Shown: in pieces, positions 22,608 through 33,053 of the stretch
How the letters are laid out: each line of letters begins with the position of its first letter
Position numbering within the stretch: position 1 is the first letter of the stretch
Assembly: GCF_033115175.1 (NCBI RefSeq)
Contig: NC_084827.1
Coordinates: 128,053,701-128,117,700, forward strand
Reading direction: 5' to 3'
Length of the DNA: 64,000 bases
Origin: Lepus europaeus
Taxonomy: Eukaryota; Chordata; Mammalia; Lagomorpha; Leporidae
The notes under the pieces: model-generated
Seen by the model: the letters and a program-made list of their open reading frames with translations, nothing else
What the model was told of the DNA's origin: nothing
Database searches by the model: none
Made by a program: the position numbers and the translations under genes

Positions 22608-22907
22608 GTGTGATTTATTTATTTATTTGATAGGCAGAGATACAGAGAGAGGAGAGTGAGTGAGCTTTCATTTGCTGATTCACTCCTCAAATGGCCTCAA
22701 AGGCCAGGGCTGGGGCAGGCCAAAGCCAGGGTCAGGAGCTTCCTCTGGGTCTCCCTCGTGGGTACAGAGGCCCACATGTACTTGGGCCATTTTCCATTGC
22801 CTTTCCAGGCACAATAGCAAGAAGCTGGTCATAAGTAGAGCAACTAGGACTCAAATATCAGCACTGCAGGTGGAAGCTTAGCTTTCTATGTCACAGCATT
22901 GACCCCA
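22608..22907 (-). repeat. Old C-SINE
   Basis: (TTTA)n tail at left, 'gataggcagagatacagaga' next, and the tRNA-like end at about 22890-22907. Diverged. Confidence 0.82.
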
Positions 22908-22940
22908 CATGTGTGGTTTCTTAATTACCTTCAGAGATTT

Positions 22941-22963
22941 GTGTGTGTGTGTCTGTGTGTGTA
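22941..22963. repeat. (GT)n microsatellite
   Basis: About eleven GT units with one CT interruption. Confidence 0.9.
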
Positions 22964-23049
22964 TAAATTCTATACACCTTTATTGGTATATTACTGAGAT
23001 CACTTTGTCATGACCTACTTGAGATTTCTTCTCTGATCTCAATTTTGAA

Positions 23050-23286
23050 ATTGCTTATTTATTGGAGAGTAAGTAAGAGAGGTAGGTATGTAGGGCATCC
23101 ATGGGGTCACTCATCAAATATCCAGGAGCTGGTAACTCAATACAGGTCTCCAACGTGGATGGCAGGGACCTACTTACTTGAGTCATCATCTACTGCTTCC
23201 CAGGCATTAGGCAAAACTGGAGTCAGGTGCAGAGCCCTCCACTGTGGGGTATGGGCATCCTAACCAGTAGGTGAAGCGCCTGCTCC
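23050..23286 (-). repeat. Very old C-SINE fragment
   Basis: Weak match through 'gggtcactc', 'ggtctccaacgtggatggca' and 'ttgagtcatcatctactgct', ending near 'aagcgcctgctcc'. Confidence 0.6.
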
Positions 23287-23820
23287 TGTGATCTGGTCTT
23301 TCTTCTGATACTAGTAACATTCCACACATCTGATCATTCTCCTTAAAATCAACAAAGTTTTTAGAGGGAAGGGATTCTGAAACGTCTTGTTTTCTTGGTT
23401 TTATAACACTTTAGGGCAGCTCATTTTATGGCTCTATTTTTAGCTGTTGTTCCTGGAGTCAACCCTGATCACTCCTGGGCTCTCTGGATAATATGAACTA
23501 TTATGTGATTTTATCCAGCCTGCATATCTATAAATGACACTGATATGACCATGGCTTCCAAGTGAGTATCTGATCCTGACTCCAGAATCTATCTGGCCAT
23601 CTGCATGATCTCTACTAAATGTTTGAAAGTTATAAAAATCTTGTTTTTCAAAAATGTATTTTACAAATGTTACTTTCTCCAGATTTCCAGACCTCAATAA
23701 AATGCATTAGAAACTTCTTATTTGCAAGGCCCAAATCCTGTTCTTTTTTATTAGCATTTCTGTCACATCACATCTAGGCTATCAGTAAATCTTATAAATT
23801 TTAGCTCAAAAGCATTTGCC
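23287..23820. other. Intergenic DNA, nothing recognised
   Basis: No identifiable element. Confidence 0.4.
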
Positions 23821-24150
23821 TGCGCCTAGGATTGTGGCACAGTGGGTTAAGCCTCCACTTGCAATGAATGCTGTTATCCCGTATCAGAGCTCTGGATCAA
23901 GTCTCAGATTCTCTGCATCCAATATAGTTTCCCGCTAATGCACCTGGGAAAGCAGCAGAAGATGACTCAAGCACTTGGGATCCTGTTAACCATGTGAAAG
24001 ATCAGGATTGAGTTCTTGGCTCTTGGCTTTGGCCTGTACAAAACCTGGCTGTTGGAACTGAGGAGTGAACCAGTGATTGAAGATCTCACTCTCTCTTTCT
24101 CTACCTGTCACTTTACCTTTCAAACAAACAAGCAAAAAACCTTTAAAAAG
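23821..24150 (+). repeat. Old C-SINE
   Basis: tRNA-like end 'aggattgtggcacagtgggt', diverged body, and a 'ctttcaaacaaacaagcaaa' tail. Confidence 0.82.
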
Positions 24151-24225
24151 AAAAAGAGAAACATTTACCCATTTCCTCCCCCCATCTCTACTTGTCATCT
24201 GGAAACAATTGCTTCCATTTCAGTT

Positions 24226-24528
24226 GCTTTTTTATTTAGGATTTATTTCTTTCAAAGTCAGAGTTAGAAGACTCAGAGTGAGATCTCTCTGCTGCTTCTT
24301 CACTCCTCAGATGCCCACCATAGCCGGGACTGGGCCAGGTTGAAGCCAGCATCCATGAGCTCCATCTAGGTCTCCCACAAGGGTGACAGGGGCCCAAACA
24401 CTGAGGTCATCCTCTGCAGCCCTTCCCAGGCCATCAGCAGGGAGCTGGATCAGAAGTGGAGCAGCCGGACAGGAACCGGCACCAATTTGAGATGCTAGCA
24501 ATGTGAGCTATGACGCAATGCCAGCCCC
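24226..24528 (-). repeat. Old C-SINE
   Basis: Flanked by a possible short duplication 'ccatttcagt' (24215-24224 and 24527-24536). The tail-proximal part is 'tcaaagtcagagttag'. Confidence 0.82.
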
Positions 24529-24954
24529 ATTTCAGTCTCTTCTTAATATTCCACATGCCTTCGGTTATTTTCTATAATCATTTATTTCCATACTAGCTAA
24601 AGTGATACTTATAACTTCTTCTCTCCCTACAGGCAAGGCTTCCTTCTTCTCTTTTTTTCTTTATTTTGTTTTTGCCCAGATATATGTTTGCACTTGCATG
24701 CATGGCAACCTTGTTTATCTCCTCACCATCCCCCAGCTGTTTCCTCTTCTGGTTCTCAAATCTGACACCAACAAATCCAAGTCAACAACACATTTTCTTG
24801 AATTGCAACTTTACCTATATTTATGCCTGTTTATTCTTTTCTTAAAGTATACACTTGTTCTAGTTTTATACAAAACTACTACTTTATACTCTTCTGTCCT
24901 TTGTATCTTATATTTCTTATATAATAAAACAACTAGATAATCTTGCTAAATCAA
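24529..24954. other. Intergenic DNA, pyrimidine-rich in parts
   Basis: A T/C-rich region (24620-24680) yields a hydrophobic open frame (24602-24940) with no recognisable family; judged to be chance. Confidence 0.4.
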
Positions 24955-25345
24955 AGTGTATGGATATAATTTATTATTTTCACAAATGTAGGAAAGTCTG
25001 ATACTTATCATAATTTATGTAACTAGTCACTTGACAACCACTTTCTTTGTTTCCACTTTTTTATAACCATGAACAACTGAACAATGCTGTATTAAATGTT
25101 CCTGTAAATATCCTTTTCTACTGGCTTTTCTATGTATGGAGTCCCAGGAATGCAACTGTTGAATCAAAAGTTATATGCAATTTTAATTTTAAGATATTAC
25201 TGGATTTCCTTTAAAAAGGGTTATATAACATGTAATATAATAATTTTCCATTCTTTTTTCCTTACTATAATGTACCTTAATGTTATTCCTTTTGGTAAAT
25301 TAGTTATGGGACATCCAATTACATTAATTTTTTTGGCAACATAAC
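24955..25345 (-). repeat. Old L1M-type fragment, inverted
   Basis: 'tttgtttccacttttttataa', 'gaacaatgctgtattaaatg' and 'ggaatgcaactgttgaatca' on + are the familiar complement of L1M 3' sequence. Highly diverged. Confidence 0.6.
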
Positions 25346-25866
25346 AAAAATACAGCTTTGGCTCCTAAGATTGCATTGTTCTGGCATTTATCCCAAGGCT
25401 ACTTATTAGAATTGAAAAGTGAGGAGGTAAAAAAAGACTTTCAAAATATCAATATCAGCTAAATATATTATACAGGACAACAGGCTATCTATCATTCTTT
25501 TAAGACATGTGAAAATGCTGCATAATATAAAAATCTTCCATTTACTTCTTAAGGTTGAACTTTGGAAAATTGTGAAATTTCTCTCTCTTTTTTACATTTG
25601 CATTAATTTACACATTTCAGAATTCCTGCATTTTTACCAGCTATTCAAGACACACATTCCCCAGTAGGGAGCTAAGCTGATGTTGAGTTCTGTCAGGCCT
25701 GATCCACACCTGCCTTAGGTAAGTTGCCAGAGAATCAGAGAAATTAAAGCTTGAAAGTATAGGATAAAGCTTACATGTTTTCTTAAATAAAGATTAAATA
25801 AATGAAGTAAATGGAGTTTATATCATCATTTATCCAATATATTTTTGTTTTGTTATCTTAAGGTTT
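25346..25866. other. Intergenic DNA, nothing recognised
   Basis: No identifiable element. Confidence 0.4.
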
Positions 25867-25867
25867 T

Positions 25868-26165
25868 TGTTTGTTTTAAAAGCAGTGAAGGGGAGAGGAA
25901 GAGATAGGGAGAGAAAGGGAGGGAGAGAGGGAGAGAGCGAGCGAGAGACAGAGATCTTCCAATTGCTAGTTCACTCCCTAAATGCTTACAACAGCCAGGG
26001 CTGGGCCAGGACAAAGCTGGAAGCCAGTAACTCTATCATGGTCCTACACATATATGATAGGGACCCAAGTACTTGAGCCATCATATGCTACTTCCCTGAT
26101 GTGGTAGTAGGAAGCTGGATCTGAAGCTGAGGCAGGAATCCCAGCAGAGCCACAACACCTGTCCC
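25868..26165 (-). repeat. Old C-SINE with expanded GA tract
   Basis: The purine stretch at 25886-25950 is longer than in other copies, and the tRNA-like end is 'gagccacaacacctgtccc'. Confidence 0.8.
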
Positions 26166-27848
26166 TGGGTTTTAACACTTTGTTTACGGTTAGATATTGA
26201 GATAGTGTTCCCACAAATACAGATTCTGAACCGCAAAGATTCTGTGTTTATAACATCTCTAACTCGTATGTATCTTATATGCAGTAACTCTAAATAGTTT
26301 ACTTCAGTGGATTTTCATTCATAGTGGAGAATTTTTGCAAAGGTACATGTTGAAATCACTGGATTATTATATTTGTTAATGATTAGGCTTTGTTTTTAAT
26401 AGTCCCAGCATTTCAATCTGGCAGAACTGGAATACAAAATAAGAATATAGGTATTATTTTCATAACAATTTCATGATAATTATTCTAAAATTCCCATTAC
26501 TCTTCAAATTATACAGTAACATTATCAACCGTAGATAAGTCTGATATAGGTTATTCAATTTATGTCCCATGACTACTACATGCCTGTTTCTCACACTTGA
26601 ATAACATGGATACTTTTAAGAGAATCCCAAGCATATATTTAGTTTACTTATGGCATAATTTTATTTAAATATGTTAACATAAAACTAATTATATCACTCC
26701 ATATGCTTATTGCGTTTATGTAAACATAAAACAAAAAATAGAAATCAAATGAAAATACAACAAACAATATATCCAAATTTACAATCCTAATTTAATGTAA
26801 CAGATGATGTTGCTTTGCTGAAGTTAAATCCTATCTCAAACATGAATTTGTTTATGAGTCTTTGCATGTCAATAAGAATCTCGCCATGCATGATGTTTAT
26901 GGTTCCTATGCATACTCCCTGAGGATACCATTCTTCTCTCACCACTATTCTCCAGTTTAACTGTCCAACATCTCTGTATCAGCATGCTATGATCACATGT
27001 GCTTCATCTGAAAGGAAACACATAACTTACAGGTTAAATTCCAAGATTCTTTCTCAAGTACTAATACTTGGCAACAGTGGGATCATTAATATGAATATAA
27101 AGGAAATATATATAGTGGCATCACTTACTTACAAATTAGTTATAGGATTATGAGGATGACTCAAAAATGCTTATTTTTAGGTTATTATAGTAGTGAAAAG
27201 AAAAATTCCAATCCAAATAATATACTCAGGGATGACTAAGACTACCTCACAGACATATTTGACTAACACTGGTATTTGTAGTCTATGTTTTTTTTTTTTT
27301 CCCAAGATGACATAAAATAAAAACTTGGTTTACAAAAGCTCACATAAGGCTGAATTGCTGGACCCATGAAGTCAGTCTAACTTGTGGATCTTTCAACTGA
27401 TTGATGGAAAGCTGTTCTGGTAAGCAGAGATAAAAGCACTCAGAGATTATTATGACAGGAATTAGGAAGTCAAGACACATAAAAATTGTTAAATTAAGGC
27501 TTCAATTAGCAGTAGGTAAATTCTGGAAGAATTGGGCTAAATGAATCTGGGTATGGATTCAGGACCCAGGGATCAAGCTGCTAGTCTGGCAAAAGAGGCA
27601 AGACCTTGTTTTTATATCAGGGCAACAACATTTTGCTGAGATTTTGGGTAAAGCAGAGCACACCAAGAACAATGCTGAGTTGTCAAGCAGAAACTTAGTA
27701 TACAGATTTGGTTAAACAAAGCAAGATAGCAAACAAATAGGGTAAATGAGTGTCAATGCACAGCATAGGAAACCGTGCAATTGGGGAAGGAGCAAAACGG
27801 AAGTGAAGTAGTAGGAAAATCAAGTTGCAATGTTTTATAGTAATGATG
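26166..27848. other. Intergenic DNA, nothing recognised
   Basis: About 1.7 kb without any element I can name, apart from a T14 run near 27287. Confidence 0.45.
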
Positions 27849-28095
27849 CCTTTCTTAGTAATGCATTTCTTGAGAAGTAGAGAGATGGATAGCAGCCATT
27901 TCCCGGTTTACTCTCTCATGTACACAACGGTGAGAACTGAAGCCAGGAACATAGAATTCAATCCAGGTCTCCCTCCTAGGATCTGTATTAGCAGGAAGTT
28001 GGAGTAGGGACAGAACCAGGTATTAAACCCAGGTACTCCAATGTAAGACACAAGAGTTTAAATCAGCACATTTACTGCTAGGCTAAATGCCCACC
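27849..28095 (-). repeat. Old C-SINE fragment
   Basis: Ends 'gctaggctaaatgcccaccc'; the central segment is partly deleted. Confidence 0.65.
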
Positions 28096-29111
28096 CTCTA
28101 CTTAATGCCTTTAAACTAATGTCTAAATTACTGAGAAAAAAAATTTTATTTTTAAAAATTAGAGTGATGTGATTCCACAGAAATTATTCTTGTCAAAACG
28201 ATTACCAAAACTCTTGAGATTTCAAAATTGTTTTAAGTGATAGGAATTGACCATGGATATCACAAGAGGTAGTAACACAATAGGAAATTTAAAGCTGCTG
28301 ATTTATATGCTTAATTTCTTTTTTTGAAAAGACTTATAATGCTTAATGCGGATTATGCTCAATTTCTTTAAACCATGACAAAAGGAAAGATGGGAGCAAC
28401 AGAATGGAAAGACATAATATTTTGTCACTGGTTACTCATTTTAACATATTGTCACAGAAAGATATGCCTCTTCTCTGAGATAATAAGAAAGTATTCATTT
28501 TCTACTTCTGTTTTCAGCAGAATTCACTCATATAGGTCCTTTCCATGTTTTTGAAATACGAATTCCATTATGTCCAGTGATTGTTAGTTACACTGTTCAG
28601 TCGGGAAGCAGACGCCGTGTGGTGGTGGGTCACTGTTCTCTTGGACATTAAGGTTGATTTGATGAAAAGTCTACTAGTATCTGAGCTCATTAGTAATGGG
28701 ATAATGAGTATCCTGTCATGTGATTAGTAATTTAATTTAAATGATCAGTATAGCTGTGGCCACTAAATTTGGATACATAAAAGAAATGAACACTTTTCTG
28801 AAATATATATCTTCGTTCAATCTCAATTTTGAAATAAATTTCTTTAATATACAGAAAACAGTGAAGATACTTTTTTTTTTTTTGCAAAATTTCCTCATTT
28901 CTTTTTTAACTATTAGCATCCTTCGTAGAACAGCAGATGCAAGTGTGTTTGCTACCATTCAAATTCAGATTTGGGTGTGACAACCAAAAGCCAATGCATC
29001 ATATCAAAAATGTAAGTGGTAAAGATAGATTATTCTGGGAGTAGTGCTTTTTTAGGGGATATTATTAAGAAAATGTTACTAATGTTTATTGTTATGATAT
29101 ACATGTATACA
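28096..29111. other. Intergenic DNA, nothing recognised
   Basis: No repeat recognised. A small CpG-containing patch ('cgggaagcagacgccgtgtg') is at about 28602. Confidence 0.4.
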
Positions 29112-29195
29112 AGGATATTTCAATAAGTTCATGGAACAGAGAATTAAAATATAAGCGTATTTTTCACTTTCTTTGAACATTTTGAAATACCCTTT
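29112..29195. mobile_element. Short palindromic mariner-like MITE
   Basis: 'ggatatttcaataagttcat' at the left pairs with the complement of 'gaacattttgaaataccc' at the right, about 80 bp in total, with an AT-rich centre. Structure is as for an internally deleted mariner derivative. Confidence 0.6.
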
Positions 29196-30419
29196 TGTTC
29201 ATATGCACAAACACATGGGTGCATACAGTCATACAAACTCTGCCACTTGTTGATACGGTTTCATAGGACAACTCATGTAACTGTGCTGTTTCCTGAACTG
29301 GAAATTGATCTTCACTCATGCTACAGAAATCAAATATTTCACCAGAAGCATTTTGAGCAAAATATACTACCAAAAACCTGACTCCCATCATTATGATTTA
29401 CACACTCACCAAAGACTACATCATCTCTGTTTCACGTCTGGCGTTTCTTCCATTTCCTTGGGAGCTTCCTGGTTTGGGTTAGGGACAGTAGAGATGTTAT
29501 CACCCACCTGCAGCTTTCCTGAACTTTGGAAAACATAATAGATATCATACAGTTCTTCCCAAAGGGATATCATCAGAGAACGCATGCACCTTCTTAATGT
29601 AAATAAAAACATGACTGCAATGACAGAAACCAGAAAGCAATTTAATTTCTATACAATATTTAGTGGTGATCAATTTTCTTTTCCTAATAGGATTGTGTTC
29701 ATACTGATTTTTAACAAACAACTGGGTGATCTGTTCCACAGAGTATAGAAGTTTTCTAAATTATCTTTCTTGCAAGACTTCCAGACTCCCCCAAGTGGAT
29801 AGTTGAGAAATTCAGCCAAGTATTTTAAAATAACTCTTAACACTTCATAATCAGCTCAGCTCAGTCCACACCAACTTTTTTCCCTTTGCTTGAATTTAAG
29901 CACAAAAGGTGGAAACATTCGGTCTAGATGAACCTAGCACTCTGTCTCACCACCCAAAATTTACAATTTATTCATACAACTACTTCCTACCTCATAAAGG
30001 TTTTCTCCCCTCCCCCTTTCAAAAAGTGCAAACTGTCAGACTCTTAAGGAAGGTATTATGGTTTGCAGGGTCACCTATATATGTGGGATGAACAAAATGG
30101 ACAGTCTATTGCCATCTTAAGCCCCAAATAAACGAAATAACCACGGTTTATTTCCAGGTGCAGTGTGCTCTGACATAGGGACATCAAGATGTTTGGAATC
30201 TGCTTTAACCAGTGAAGGCTTTCCAGGCAGAAGGAAAATAAAGCCTTCGGTGAATTCATTGTAGACCTCATCTCCCAGCCTCACTGCCTGTTATCGATCT
30301 TTTTAAGTGCCTGCTAATGAGTCGTAGAGTAGTAGCCAGATCCATGGTGTGTTTCTACCTGATGGGACGCCCCACTCCACCACTTCAGAGCAGCTAAACT
30401 TACACAAAGGCAGAAGCAG
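29196..30419. other. Proximal upstream flank of the CpG island, no repeats seen
   Basis: About 1.2 kb directly upstream of the ZNF804A CpG island with no recognisable transposon. Being repeat-poor next to a promoter, it may contain regulatory DNA; that is inference only. Confidence 0.4.
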
Positions 30420-31324
30420 GCGGGCGCGAGGACGCAGCGTCTGTGCCCGTCCAAAACCCACGCCACCAGCCCCCTTCTCCGGGGAACGCGGCAGACCCCA
30501 TTCCCTACTTGCCGCGACACACCTATCCGTTCCTGCGCAGGCTTTGCCATTCAGGTCGCTTCCAGGGCACAGGCTTTGGTTCGCTCGCACCCTAGAGAGC
30601 AAGAGAAGAACCGGAGAGAAACGCAAGGCAAGCTCCAGGCAGAGTCTGTGCCGCAAAGCATCCCTTTTCCGCTCCGCTTTGACAATTTAGGAAGAACTAA
30701 TGCTCTCCAGGGAGGTGGGTGAGGGGAAGGCCCGGACTGGGACGCACACGCCGGGAGCCCCAGCCTTTGCTTTCTTCCCACTCCCACCCTCACCGCCTCG
30801 GGCCCCTCCACCCGAGCCATCATCCACACGGGCGGTTTAAGGTCCCTGTATTGGGGGAGGGGGTGGGGGAAGCTGAGGAGGGGGCGCATTTTTCTCTCCT
30901 AGTCTCTCTAAGGTTCTGAACAGGATGCCATCCTCAGTGCCCAAAATATGTTAAAAAACACATAAAGCCCACTGAGCCAAACCCGATGAGTAGTCCCCAA
31001 GAGAGGAGACGCTGCGGGCACCTGCCTAGATTCGCTGCAGTTGGAAGCGGTTGGCTCTGGGTACTGAATTATTAATTTATTTATCACCCCTCCCCACCCC
31101 CACCCCCTTCCCCACCCCCACCCCGACTGGCCCGGCTAGAAATCGCGTTCTGTTCCATTTCCCTCCGCCCCCACCTTGGAGGAGTCTCCCACTCTCCGGC
31201 GGCGGCCGCCCTTGCAGCCCTGCAGCCCGCCCGCTGCGGCCGTCGTCGCGCCCCCAGCCCTCTGCGGTCGCCGCGCTGCGCGGGGCGCTCCAGCTCGCGG
31301 CCCGGTTGGCGCGGCCGCGGGTCC

Positions 31325-31369
31325 CGGCGGCGGCGGCGGCGGCGGCGGGGGAGGGCGGGGGGAGGCAGC
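31325..31369 (+). repeat. (CGG)8 followed by a G-run cluster
   Basis: Eight CGG triplets (31325-31348) continue into several G runs (to about 31366). The G-rich + strand could form G-quadruplex structures. It lies about 140 nt upstream of the predicted transcription start. Confidence 0.85.
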
Positions 31370-31423
31370 GGGTGACAGATGTACTCCTCTGACAGCTCTC
31401 GCTATCAGCCCAGTGGCTCCCTG

Positions 31424-31495
31424 CCATTGGCTCAGTGCAATGGACCGGCAACGCCGCTCACTATAATAACACTCATGCCTGCCAGCAGCCGCAAC
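31424..31495 (+). promoter_or_regulatory. ZNF804A: Candidate ZNF804A core promoter
   Basis: An inverted CCAAT box ('attgg' 31426-31430), a 'caatgg' at 31438-31443 and a TATA-like 'ctataataac' (31461-31470) are spaced as in a focused promoter, predicting transcription start around 31490-31495. That would give a 5' UTR of about 465 nt. CpG-island genes often use several starts, so this is only the best sequence-based guess. Confidence 0.45.
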
Positions 31496-31522
31496 TCTGA
31501 GAGCGGGCGCCGAGAGCGGGGG

Positions 31523-31618
31523 ATGCTGCCGCCGCCGTCGCCGCTGCTGCCGCTGCTGCCGCTGCCGCGCGGGCGGCTCCCGCAGCCCGGCTCCGCTCGC
31601 CTCCCGCGCCGCCGCTGA
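31523..31618 (+). other. Candidate upstream ORF in the 5' leader
   Basis: ATG at 31523 opens 31 codons rich in Pro, Leu and Arg, from CCG/CTG triplets, ending TGA at 31616-31618. It is closed well before the main start, so it would act only by engaging scanning ribosomes if the leader begins upstream of it. Confidence 0.35.
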
Positions 31619-31758
31619 CTGGCGCTCGGCTCCGTCTTCCTGGCCGGCGCCACCCCCGCCCCCCGCCCCTCCCGGCCAGGGCTGCTCCCGCGGGGCTCAT
31701 CGTCCCAACGCGAATTGGCAGAGAAGCGCACACGCTCCAAGAGAGGGAAAGACTGGGC

Positions 31759-31803
31759 ATGCGGAGGCGGGGGCGCCTGGGCGCGCGCGGCCGCCGGCCG
31801 TAA
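31759..31803 (+). other. Short upstream ORF, in frame with the main start
   Basis: ATG at 31759 is in frame with the ZNF804A start (201 nt upstream), but after 14 codons it meets TAA at 31801-31803. It therefore cannot extend the protein N-terminus. Confidence 0.4.
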
Positions 31804-31918
31804 CGAGGCTGCCTCCTCAGGGCGTGCGGAGCGGCGGCGGCGGCGGCTGGGGCCCTGCCGGCGGGTCCCCGCGCGCCCTGCCCGGCCCTGGCGCGCTGCG
31901 GCTGCGGGAGCGGGGTGC

Positions 31919-32151
<233 letters not shown>

Positions 32152-33040
32152 TAATGCATTCATTTCTTGCTCCGGCGGGCGTGGGTGAGAATTAGGTGTG
32201 GGAAAAGGAAGGCGCCTTAGGCGTGCTGTGATCCCTGGCTTTTCTTCACACTTCCACGAGGCTCTGTGCGCCCTCCGCCTCTCTCCAACATGCCTGACGC
32301 TTACCACAGCCGCTTCTTACTCGAGGCGAATTGTGTCGGCAGAACCTCCTCCAAAAGGCAGGGAAAGAACCCCAACCCCAAGTGTCGCAGCTCTGGGAGT
32401 GAAGGTGAAGGAGGAGGTGGGAATCTGTTGGAGGCAGGGAGCCATGTGGCTGGTGGCGCGGGGGAAGTGGCGGGATTGAGTGATGCTCTTGACAGAGTTT
32501 GTGCGAGTATGCCGGCTCTAGCCGAAGACGGTCTGGCGACAAACTTGTGCAGGGAGAAGTTGTCAGTGCTAAGCTGAACAGAGCGTTCCAGAAACCCGAG
32601 CTGTCAACTTCCCACTTGCCCCTCGAGCAGAGGTTGGGGATGAGTGTGAAGGGCAATCACCGCGTCATGGTGAGAGCCATTAGGAAGCCTCTTAGGCAAA
32701 GAGAATCCATGCCGTTGCTGGAAGGTTCTCACTGGACCACAGAGCTTCATCAGGCAGCGTCTTGGTAGGGAGCGCACTCCTGATTGGTGGGGGAGGATGC
32801 ACTGAGCGTCCAGATAGTGCCTGGTGACAGCGCCCAGTCTCCATCCAGATCGCCTCGTGGCTACACCTCCCTGCAGCGCTTTCGTGGGTTGGTGTCTCTG
32901 GAGAAGTATACACCTCCATAATGGAGAAAGGAAGTAGAGGAAGCCTCCTTAGGCTAAGCACTGTGAAGAGTAGAGCCCAAGTCAAGTGGCCCATACAAAT
33001 GTGTGACTCACAAAACCTGCGTGCATCAGCAGGCTCCCCA

Positions 33041-33053
33041 CCCCCCCCCCCCC
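33041..33053. repeat. Poly-C tract (C13)
   Basis: Thirteen C residues, preceded by 'ctcccca'. Long C runs are rare in mammals and unstable in length. Confidence 0.9.

Noticed and set aside
24602..24940. Hydrophobic 112-codon + frame resembling a membrane protein
   Set aside because: Arises from T/C-rich sequence; such frames are always hydrophobic. No signal of a known family.
29421..29739. Two overlapping - strand frames upstream of the CpG island, one with an acidic, Pro-rich end
   Set aside because: I considered a processed pseudogene, but could not recognise any parent protein, found no A tail or target duplication, and the frames are short.
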